Shown one piece after another: positions 1-6,701 of a stretch of 13,450 nt of DNA. The DNA lies in the NCBI GenBank assembly GCA_945868195.1, contig CAMBLP010000050.1, forward strand, positions 1 to 13,450. Reading direction: 5' to 3'. A program made the position numbers and the translations under genes. The DNA comes from Bordetella parapertussis (GTDB lineage Bacteria; Pseudomonadota; Gammaproteobacteria; Burkholderiales; Burkholderiaceae_B). Position 1 is the first letter of the stretch. Every line of letters starts with the position of its first letter. A model generated the notes under the pieces. It did no database searches. It saw only the letters and a list, made by a program, of their open reading frames with translations, and was not told the origin of the DNA.

Positions 1-551
1 TTGTAAGGAACGTGCAGGAGATCGACACCAGCCTGCATTTTGAAAAGTTCGCAGGAAAGATGGATGGAGGAACCTGCGCCAGAAGAGGCACAAGATGCTT
101 TCCCTGGGTTTGCCTTAGCGTAAGCGATAAACTCTTTAACGTTTTTGACGGGCAATTTAGGATTGATCACCAAAATATTAGCGATCGTCGTCAACGTGAC
201 GATGGGCGCGAAGTCGGTCAGGATGTCATGGTTCAGTTTTTTGTAGAGTGATTTATTAATCGTGTTGGCGACGGAGCCGATATAAAGCGTATAGCCATCA
301 GGTTTGGCTTTCGAGACTAGATCAGCAGCGATATTGCTATTCGCACCTGCGCGATTTTCAACAACGAAGCTCTGTTTAGTTTGCTCGGAGAGAGATTTTG
401 CAACTAAGCGTGCGACGCGGTCTGTGGCGCCACCGGGAGCATAGCCGACCACGAGCGTGACAGGCTTGTTAGGATAGGCTTGAGCGTGGGCAGTGCCTGC
501 GGTTAATACAAAAGTCGCCGCAACGGCGCTCGCTAAGGGTAGAAATTTCAT
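1..551 (-). CDS. Bug/TctC-family tripartite tricarboxylate transporter substrate-binding protein (partial, C-terminus off window)
   Basis: I translated this by hand: an open frame runs from ATG at 549-551 to the window edge with no stop, giving 183 codons. The start is supported by GGAGA a few bases upstream. The N-terminus is a typical Sec signal peptide (MKFLPLASAVAATFVLTAG) with a likely cut after AHA. Family hallmarks follow: YPNKPVTLVVGYAPGGATD, then FVVENRAGANSN and KPDGYTLYIGS. These match the Bug fold, a periplasmic Venus-flytrap protein that usually binds small carboxylates or amides for TctAB-type permeases. Roughly the last 130-140 residues lie outside the window. It is 100+ bp downstream of the amidohydrolase gene on the same strand. 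I see no terminator between them, so it could be the last cistron of that operon or have its own promoter. The ligand is unknown. Confidence 0.95.
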   Translation of the reverse strand, partial: MKFLPLASAVAATFVLTAGTAHAQAYPNKPVTLVVGYAPGGATDRVARLVAKSLSEQTKQSFVVENRAGANSNIAADLVSKAKPDGYTLYIGSVANTINKSLYKKLNHDILTDFAPIVTLTTIANILVINPKLPVKNVKEFIAYAKANPGKASCASSGAGSSIHLSCELFKMQAGVDLLHVPY

Positions 552-672
552 AGGGGTCTCCAACAATTAAGTAAACCAGAGCGGAATAGGAAAGCCAGGT
601 CGCTCATAGACAGGTTCGTAATACTAAACATTTCTGACGCTTTTTGCCTATGGAGTTTACCCTGTGTAGACG

Positions 673-1569
673 CTAAAAATCGTAGAGGCGAGCGGCATTG
701 TCGACGAGTACTTTTTTGACGGTAATAGGGTCACCTGCCCATTGAGCAATACGCGTCAAGGCGGAGAAGTCGTCTTCGGGCCTGAAGTATTCGATGACCT
801 TTGGGTCGCGTTTGACCCCTTTAGGCGGCATGGGGTGCGGCCAGTCAGTGCCCCAGAGCATACGATCCGCGTTGGCATTGATCAGAGCGCGCGCAAACGC
901 TTCGCCATCTGGATAGCCAGGAAGCTCCGAAATGCGATAGGGCGCGGAAAGTTTGACATAGGCTTTGCCGGACTGAACGAGAGCGCATAGTGCATCAAAG
1001 CCTGGCTGGCTCAGGGGTTTACTGGCATCGAGTTTGCCGAAATGATCGACCACCAGTGGGGTAGGGAGCGCACGAATCGTCTCTTGCATGCCCGCGATCA
1101 CGTCAAGATTGGTGTAGACCTGAACGTGCCAGCCAAGTGGTGCGACCTGCTTGGCAGCGGCTCGAAGTTGTTTTGCGGCAGATGTTGGATCGTTATGCCC
1201 ATGTGTTTCTAAGTTGACACGGACACCCCTCACGCCAGCGGAATGAAACTTTTTTAAAGTCTCAAGAGTAAAGCTTTCATCGATGACGGCGACGCCACGG
1301 CCACGCGCAGGTCCCCAGGACTCAAGCGCATACAGCATACTTGAGTTGTCTGTGCCATAGGGGCTTGGGTGTGCCAGAACCACACGATCAACACCCATTG
1401 CAGTGTGCAAGGCATCCAGTGCCTCGAGCGTGGCAACTGCAGGCGTGTAATTGCGCTTTGTAGCGAAGGGGAATTGTTCGGCGGGAGGGAAAATATGGGT
1501 GTGGCAATCACAGATGCCAGCAAGGCCAAATTTTTTGAAATGAGCGGGGATCGTTAAAGGTGGTTGCAT
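673..1569 (-). CDS. Amidohydrolase family protein, LigI-like (2-pyrone-4,6-dicarboxylate lactonase branch)
   Basis: A 298-residue TIM-barrel hydrolase of the amidohydrolase_2 type. From the ATG at 1569, CDCHTHIFPP (HxH at residues 23-25) is the strand-1 metal/substrate motif. GVRGVRVN, VVDHFGKLD and WGTDWPHP (strand-8 Asp) follow in family order. The closest well-known relatives are LigI-type lactonases, which hydrolyse 2-pyrone-4,6-dicarboxylate in protocatechuate and gallate cleavage pathways. Many relatives act on other lactones or carboxylates, so the exact substrate is open. An in-frame TTG at 1596 would add nine residues and overlap the GTPase gene by 20 bases. I prefer the ATG, which leaves 7 bases after the GTPase stop, although neither start has a good ribosome site. 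Its position behind a transporter and an alpha/beta hydrolase suggests a catabolic role. Confidence 0.9.
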   Translation of the reverse strand: MQPPLTIPAHFKKFGLAGICDCHTHIFPPAEQFPFATKRNYTPAVATLEALDALHTAMGVDRVVLAHPSPYGTDNSSMLYALESWGPARGRGVAVIDESFTLETLKKFHSAGVRGVRVNLETHGHNDPTSAAKQLRAAAKQVAPLGWHVQVYTNLDVIAGMQETIRALPTPLVVDHFGKLDASKPLSQPGFDALCALVQSGKAYVKLSAPYRISELPGYPDGEAFARALINANADRMLWGTDWPHPMPPKGVKRDPKVIEYFRPEDDFSALTRIAQWAGDPITVKKVLVDNAARLYDF

Positions 1570-1576
1570 AAAAGAA

Positions 1577-2944
1577 TTAGCAGAGTGCTTTGACAAGAGT
1601 ATCGAGCGCGTGTTCGCGCGCGGGGTTATGAGTAAATTGATCGCTGATCGAGGACCATTCGGGATGGGCGCGCGCCAGAGCGATAGTCTGGGTCAGCACA
1701 GGATTCTCCAGAGAAAGATGAGGGGCTTGCTCAAGACGCAGCGGGGTCAATGCGGCATGACCGCGCTGCTCCAAGCCATTTATGAGTTGCATCTGTCGCA
1801 GCACGAGAATCTGCAGAATCGACTGATCAACGGTCAATTCTCTAAAGCCACGCATTTTTCCAAGAACTCGACTCCCCCAACGATCAACAACTTTTAACGC
1901 GCCTCCAGCAACCGCCCCGATCGCCATTCCTGTACCAAGGGTAAGTCCTGCGCTCAACACGTCAACGGTCGCACCCAACGTTGCGCCGGCTGCAATACCC
2001 ATACCGACATGCACGCCAAAGTTTTGAAGTGCTTGAGGACTGAAAAGATCAAGGTCCCAACGCCCTTCAGTCAAAGGAAGGGGCGTTGAGAGGTAGTCGT
2101 CTCGTCGAAATTGAAATAAATTCAGTAAAGCATTGACACAGGCTTGTTCGCGTTCTCGGACGCGATGTTGTATCGCCATATTTTTTTGAACGATATCCGC
2201 CTCTGAGCCAACACGTATTCGCAAAGATGCGATATCAATAAGCATATCTGCAATCAGACTCATCGAAGCAGTATGTCTGGCCTGTCGCTGTTTTGCGGTT
2301 TGTTCTTGAAGGGCAGAAAGCGTTGTTTGATAGGACGAGAGTAAAAGTGAAAGTGCTTGATAGAGTTTTTCCTCACCATCGAGGGGAGGACTCATACTAT
2401 CGAAAGATACCGCGGTGTGTAATCCGACTCGCGCTAGCGCATCGCGCCACTCTTGAGTGCGTGCCGCTTGGCTGGCGACAAAATTCAAGATTGGTAAAAG
2501 TGGTCTCGCGCAACTCGATAAAATGGCAAGTTCGTCTCGATGTTTAGCTAGGACAGGCTCACGCACATCCACGACATAAAGTCCGGCATGACAGCTTAAT
2601 AGTTTTCGCAGGACGCGTGCCTCTTGCTCATACAGAGAGGACGCTTCCGGACTTTCCAAAAAGAGTCGGATGCGATCGGGGCCATCAAGCCGCTGCGTGT
2701 GGTTGGACAGCTGCTCAAGATAATCCAATAAGCCAATACTGTCTTCGATACCCGGTGTATCGTAAAGAGTCAGCACGGTTTTAAAGTCGAGTGCCACGGG
2801 AGCGCCTTGCACTTGACGGGTTGTTCCGGGCATATCCTCGACTTTGCCAAAATTCACATCGCGCAGGAGCGTACGAAGCAGGGAAGTTTTTCCAACATTC
2901 GTATGCCCGACGACGGCGATTTCAAGTGTGGGTTGCTCAGTCAT
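1577..2944 (-). CDS. GTPase with C-terminal DUF3482 domain
   Basis: A 455-residue protein from the ATG at 2944. This start has GGAG 7 bases upstream (2952-2955) and overlaps the end of the DUF2868 gene by 8 bases. An upstream in-frame ATG at 2980 would add 12 residues and looks less likely. The Era/TrmE-like G domain shows a P-loop GHTNVGKTS (13-21), PGTTR (39-43) in the switch-I position and DTPG (62-65). The usual NKxD specificity motif is not evident; NFVAS (154-158) sits about where it should be. Residues 310-348 are a glycine- and alanine-rich hydrophobic stretch with a G-every-four pattern that could insert in or lie on a membrane. Family membership is recognised from overall pattern and from the DUF2868 neighbour, a pairing I know from proteobacterial genomes. 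The cellular function is not established. Confidence 0.88.
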   Translation of the reverse strand: MTEQPTLEIAVVGHTNVGKTSLLRTLLRDVNFGKVEDMPGTTRQVQGAPVALDFKTVLTLYDTPGIEDSIGLLDYLEQLSNHTQRLDGPDRIRLFLESPEASSLYEQEARVLRKLLSCHAGLYVVDVREPVLAKHRDELAILSSCARPLLPILNFVASQAARTQEWRDALARVGLHTAVSFDSMSPPLDGEEKLYQALSLLLSSYQTTLSALQEQTAKQRQARHTASMSLIADMLIDIASLRIRVGSEADIVQKNMAIQHRVREREQACVNALLNLFQFRRDDYLSTPLPLTEGRWDLDLFSPQALQNFGVHVGMGIAAGATLGATVDVLSAGLTLGTGMAIGAVAGGALKVVDRWGSRVLGKMRGFRELTVDQSILQILVLRQMQLINGLEQRGHAALTPLRLEQAPHLSLENPVLTQTIALARAHPEWSSISDQFTHNPAREHALDTLVKALC

Positions 2945-4334
2945 GCTGGCGCTCCAGCCATTGCATGATGCTCGCGCCATCGTCGCGGACGCAGACCTCT
3001 ATATGTGGAAGGCTACGTAGCTGAGCTACCCAGGCCTCGGTGTGCGCTTGCGCAATCTGACTGTGTCGCAACCAAAGTAGAGTTCTTTTTGAACAGCCCG
3101 AGAGCTCTGCGATCAAGCGCAAGATCCCGCGGTCTGGTGAGTGTCTGGCATCACAAGCGACGACGAGATTGTGTGGGCGAGCGTTCGCCGTGTTTAGAAG
3201 AGCTTGTTGACGCGACTCCTTGGAGTCGATAGGACTTGCGAAGCTTAAGGCAGCTCCGATTCCTGAGGGGGGCCAGTCATCCGTAGGATCGAGTTCGATG
3301 GCGATCAAGAGGTGCTCGGTATTCCACGGATCGTTTTCATTTTCATTTCGATCTAACCCATTTTTTAAAATAGACTCAAGGGGTTGTTTTCCGTCTGCCT
3401 CTAAAGCGAACGAAGGCATCCGGCTTAAGATCGCACTGTAATAGGGCGATGAGAGGTCAGGTTCCAGACGTGAATGTCGTTTGAGGATAAGTGCAGACAG
3501 TAAAGCAAAAAGCGCTCTGGGTAGTACGCCATAGATGAGCAGACAGCCTAACAGCCAACCCGACCATAGACGCCGAGCGATTTCTGGATTTTGTTGAGAG
3601 ACTGAGCTGCTTGCACGCATTATTTCCTGATCGGGCACGGCAAAACCAAACCATTGCGGAACAACAGATAGATACCCAATCCCTCTTACGAACACCTCTG
3701 AGGACAAGACGGTTGTTTCCCAGACAAAATCGTATTGTTTTGTTGATAAAGCCAAGAGCAGCGTGACCGTAGCCGCAACGCTCAGGGTCATCCAGATCAG
3801 ATGTGTGCCAGTGCTCAGGAGCCAACGGGTGGCTTGGGCTTGGTGCCAGACGCTCCACCATGCTTGAACAGCAAGACCCATGTTTGGACCGCGCGCCAGT
3901 TTGCGGGTGAGCCAGGGCCAGAGTTGCACGAGTCGACCACCCGAGGCCGTCGGTGAGAGTAGGGCCAGACACCACAGAATCAGCGACAGAATATTCAGTC
4001 CTAGCAATGAAACCAACGCCCAGACGATATTGACGGGTTGCGTCCCAGTTCCAAGCGCGGTGAGTGCCATACTTGTACCGGCGATGATGGCGATCATCAA
4101 TATACAAAAAAAGGCGAACCAACTTGCGGCGCTGAGCTTTGTGATGGTAGTGGTCAGACCGATTGATTGACTCAAGGTCTGCGCGCGACTGACGACTTTT
4201 GCGAGCGGCGAGCCTTCATGTTGAGCGAGTAGTCGCGCTTTGCTATCGTCTAGGGGACCCCATTGGTTTTCCCTTAGATGGATCGCCTCGCAGAGCCATA
4301 CTTGTTTGAACGAAAGCTTGTCGCTCTTATTCAT
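2937..4334 (-). CDS. DUF2868 domain-containing inner-membrane protein
   Basis: A 465-residue protein from the ATG at 4334, which lies 7 bases after the MFS stop. A TTG at 4379 would extend it by 15 residues into the MFS gene and is less likely. After a soluble N-terminus containing FKQVWLCEAIHLRE, four hydrophobic segments stand out at about 72-94, 102-126, 178-196 and 256-284. The C-terminal 180 or so residues are soluble and include VVACDARHSPDRGILRLI and, near the end, CVRDDGASIMQWLERQ. This layout and the coupled GTPase/DUF3482 gene (stop overlapping its start) identify the DUF2868 family. I infer that the two proteins act as a membrane-anchored GTPase unit; no activity is known to me. 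It sits between catabolic-looking genes, and nothing in its sequence suggests transport or catalysis. Confidence 0.85.
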   Translation of the reverse strand: MNKSDKLSFKQVWLCEAIHLRENQWGPLDDSKARLLAQHEGSPLAKVVSRAQTLSQSIGLTTTITKLSAASWFAFFCILMIAIIAGTSMALTALGTGTQPVNIVWALVSLLGLNILSLILWCLALLSPTASGGRLVQLWPWLTRKLARGPNMGLAVQAWWSVWHQAQATRWLLSTGTHLIWMTLSVAATVTLLLALSTKQYDFVWETTVLSSEVFVRGIGYLSVVPQWFGFAVPDQEIMRASSSVSQQNPEIARRLWSGWLLGCLLIYGVLPRALFALLSALILKRHSRLEPDLSSPYYSAILSRMPSFALEADGKQPLESILKNGLDRNENENDPWNTEHLLIAIELDPTDDWPPSGIGAALSFASPIDSKESRQQALLNTANARPHNLVVACDARHSPDRGILRLIAELSGCSKRTLLWLRHSQIAQAHTEAWVAQLRSLPHIEVCVRDDGASIMQWLERQHD

Positions 4335-4341
4335 GGTTAGG

Positions 4342-5517
4342 CTACCGTTTTTTCTGACGGAGTAAAGCGATACCCACAAATAAGGCGGGTAAGGAGCAGA
4401 CGATAAAACCGATACCGTAGTTGTTGGTCATGCCCAGCAATAAAGAAAAAATCGAAGGTGCTATCAGTGCTCCAACTTGACCGAAAGACAAGACGCCGCC
4501 TGTGACGGCTCCGCGAGCACCTTCGGGTGCCGCCCGTGCTGTTTCAGCGAGCAGTACACCGTGCCAGGAGAGTGCGGTCGCGCTGATCAGTGTCGCAACG
4601 ATACCCACTAAGATTGTTGGCCAACCTTCGCTACAAAAACTTAAGAGAACCATGCTGATTGTCATGCCAATGGCGAGTGCACCCATCATCGTGCGTGGGT
4701 TGACGAAGGAGCTACCAAGCAAGCCCCAGATAATACGGCCTGGTACGGCGATTGCGACAGCGATTGACAAGAGAAAGCCCGCGGCGACCAGGGTGTATCC
4801 CATCGTTGTGAGGTAGACAACGAAGTAAACCGTGAAGATTGTTTGTACGGCGTTAAAGGCAAAACAGGCAAAGGAAAGATTGCGTAATTCTCTTGTGCCG
4901 ATGACGGCGCGAAATGTATTGCCAAAATCTGAAAAATGAAATTTTCGAGTTGGATCACGATCATCATCGAATTTTTTGCGCAAAGGCTCAAGCATCAGCG
5001 TAAAAACGATGCAAGCTAAGGCGCTAATCAGCATCGTGGATTGCCAGTTGAGCCATTCGGTAATCTGTGGTCCGAGTATGCCGGCTAAAAGAAGACCAGC
5101 AGGCACCGCTGTTTGTTTGATTGAAAATATCAAAGACAGATAACGAGGCGGAGAGCAACGACCGAGTAAGTGAGAGCTAGCGGGTGTTGAAATCGCTGCG
5201 CCTCCACCACTCAACATAGCGGAGATGACAAGCGCGATCGGATGGCCGAGGGTCGCGAGTGCCATGCCTAAGGCCAACAGTACGAGAGCCAGTTGACTCA
5301 TACGCATCGCACCGTAACGCACGATGAAACTACCGCAACCAAGTTGTGTGGAGAGTGCAGCTCCAGCGGCAATCGAGAAATAAACACCGATCCAAGCTGA
5401 GTCAATCAAAAGGTCCGCAATAATGGCGGGTGCGATCACGGCAGGGAGTGCGCGACCGATTGCCGCGAAAGTTTGCTGCAAGAACATTGCCACGAGGGCA
5501 AGCAGGAGGTGATTCAC
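4342..5517 (-). CDS. Major facilitator superfamily (MFS) transporter
   Basis: A 391-residue, strongly hydrophobic protein with about twelve membrane helices, the normal MFS size. The start is GTG at 5517; a stop lies just upstream in frame, so no longer start is possible. An internal ATG at 5487 would cut into helix 1. Visible features are the N-terminal helix ending RALPAVIAPAI, the SAWIGVYFSIAAGAAL stretch of helix 2, a basic central cytoplasmic loop (EPLRKKFDDDRDPTRKFHF) and the C-terminal half with ARGAVTGGVLSFGQVGALIA. The short basic C-terminus (RQKKR) fits a cytoplasmic end. It lies 64 bases after the alpha/beta hydrolase gene and 7 bases before the DUF2868 gene, so it is probably co-transcribed. 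The likely cargo is an organic anion related to the neighbouring hydrolases, by context only. Direction and substrate are unknown. Confidence 0.9.
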   Translation of the reverse strand: MNHLLLALVAMFLQQTFAAIGRALPAVIAPAIIADLLIDSAWIGVYFSIAAGAALSTQLGCGSFIVRYGAMRMSQLALVLLALGMALATLGHPIALVISAMLSGGGAAISTPASSHLLGRCSPPRYLSLIFSIKQTAVPAGLLLAGILGPQITEWLNWQSTMLISALACIVFTLMLEPLRKKFDDDRDPTRKFHFSDFGNTFRAVIGTRELRNLSFACFAFNAVQTIFTVYFVVYLTTMGYTLVAAGFLLSIAVAIAVPGRIIWGLLGSSFVNPRTMMGALAIGMTISMVLLSFCSEGWPTILVGIVATLISATALSWHGVLLAETARAAPEGARGAVTGGVLSFGQVGALIAPSIFSLLLGMTNNYGIGFIVCSLPALFVGIALLRQKKR

Positions 5518-5581
5518 GAGGACTCAGGATTCGTTGGTTGATTATGCTTGCATAGGATAGCGCAAAACAAAATGTAGTGTT

Positions 5582-6598
5582 TCAGTGAGTCTCGAGGTTT
5601 AAAAAAGTTCTGATGGTCCATGTAATGGACTTCGTTTGGGGCGAGCCTAGGGCAGCTCGCCAAGCGAGATGACCCTTTGATGAATCAACCGGTGCAAAGA
5701 CAGCGGTTTTGATGCCGTCGGCAATTTGTTTTGCGCCTTCAAAGCTGAGCAGGCGTTCTTGAGTGCAGGGGAGAACGAGCGTTCTTGCTTTGACACGTCC
5801 AAGCGCCCGAGCGAGGTTTGCGTCAAAGGGGGCGCTGACATCGTGACGCGAGGACGCTTGATAGCGTTTGAGTAGACTCCAGGCATCCCAGCTTGCGAAT
5901 CCATTTCCCGCTGCCTGAGCTTCTTGTTCGAGGCATTTAAAGTCAGTTTCAGCGATGTATTGATCTGTCACTGTCCATGCAAAGTAATGTTTTCCAGCAA
6001 GAATGAGACCCTCACTCGGAGCCTCTTGGTAGTTGCCTTGATTCCATTTTGGATCGAGTTTGACGATATCGAGCATACGTTGTGTGGCAAGTTTGAAACT
6101 CTGACTCGCGTGCCAATCAGGGACAAGCAGCACTGCCGACTGCACCATATCAGGATAATGAATGATCCACTCCAACGCTTGAAAGGCACCCATCGATGCG
6201 CCGGCTAAGACGGCGATGGGTTGGTTGCCAAGATCTAGTCCGTTTCTGACGAACTGAACCTGCGCATGCACCATATCCCGAATTGAATAATCCGGAAACG
6301 CTGATCCCAAACCATCTGCAGGCTTTGACGAACGTCCACCACCAATGGCATCCGTACTGATGACGCAATAATGATCCGTGTCATAGGCTCTGCCTGGGCC
6401 AATATGATCAATCACACTATGTCTGATATTTCCGGTCCCGGGAAGTACGAGCAAGAGATTATCCCTTCGCGCATTCAGTTCGCCGTAACGGACATAGCCG
6501 ATCGAGAGTTCGGGCAGTGACTGACCAGATTCAAATTTGAAGTCTTGGAGAGTGAAAACGCCTTCATGGGCATCAGGTCGATTAATCGATATTGTCAT
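5582..6598 (-). CDS. Alpha/beta-fold hydrolase, homoserine O-acetyltransferase (MetX)-like
   Basis: A 338-residue alpha/beta hydrolase starting at ATG 6598. The body resembles MetX: GPGRAYDTDHYCVIST (67-82) precedes the nucleophile elbow GASMG with Ser135, then AFQALEW, as in MetX-type acyltransferases. The C-terminal catalytic His is probably His310 in KGHLAW. Two points argue against true homoserine acetylation. The GGxxGSTGP region of MetX reads GGGRSSKP here. The place where MetX has the catalytic Asp (SDxLF) reads QERLLS, leaving Glu281. It is also not next to metW. I therefore call it a hydrolase or acyl-transfer enzyme of unknown substrate. It is the first gene of the probable minus-strand operon and follows a candidate promoter. 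No ribosome site is obvious before the ATG. Confidence 0.87.
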   Translation of the reverse strand: MTISINRPDAHEGVFTLQDFKFESGQSLPELSIGYVRYGELNARRDNLLLVLPGTGNIRHSVIDHIGPGRAYDTDHYCVISTDAIGGGRSSKPADGLGSAFPDYSIRDMVHAQVQFVRNGLDLGNQPIAVLAGASMGAFQALEWIIHYPDMVQSAVLLVPDWHASQSFKLATQRMLDIVKLDPKWNQGNYQEAPSEGLILAGKHYFAWTVTDQYIAETDFKCLEQEAQAAGNGFASWDAWSLLKRYQASSRHDVSAPFDANLARALGRVKARTLVLPCTQERLLSFEGAKQIADGIKTAVFAPVDSSKGHLAWRAALGSPQTKSITWTIRTFLNLETH

Positions 6599-6628
6599 CG
6601 GAGTAGGCAGAAATGGATGGGTAATGTC

Positions 6629-6657
6629 ACTGTATGCCCGCTTGATTCATTTGTAAA
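6629..6657 (-). promoter_or_regulatory. Candidate sigma70 promoter for the minus-strand operon starting at 6598
   Basis: On the minus strand, TTTACA (-35 element, 6652-6657) and TACAGT (-10 element, 6629-6634) are exactly 17 bases apart, and the first gene begins about 30 bases downstream. TTTACA matches the consensus at five of six positions and TACAGT at four of six. This is a pattern match only. Confidence 0.45.
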
Positions 6658-6690
6658 TCATGTTAATTTTTAATCAAACAATGAATAAAT

Positions 6691-6696
6691 AAGGAG
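6691..6696 (+). promoter_or_regulatory. Ribosome binding site choosing between tandem ATGs
   Basis: AAGGAG is followed by ATGATG at 6699-6704. The spacing to the first ATG is only 2 bases and to the second is 5 bases, so I choose the second ATG (6702) as the start of the GGT-like gene. Confidence 0.7.
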
Positions 6697-6701
6697 TCAT
6701 G

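Noticed and set aside
3457..4122. 221-codon minus-strand open frame in another frame of the DUF2868 gene
   Set aside because: The translation is rich in Cys, Arg and Ser with no hydrophobic or domain pattern, while the overlapping frame encodes the well-formed membrane protein.
5541..5564. CATAAT as a possible separate -10 box for the MFS gene
   Set aside because: The only upstream partner (TTGTTT, 18-base spacer) matches half of the -35 consensus; read-through from the upstream gene explains expression well enough.
6642..6677. TTGATT and AATCAA inverted pair between the divergent genes at 6598 and 6702
   Set aside because: Six-base arms separated by 24 bases in AT-rich DNA are expected by chance; no other support for an operator.
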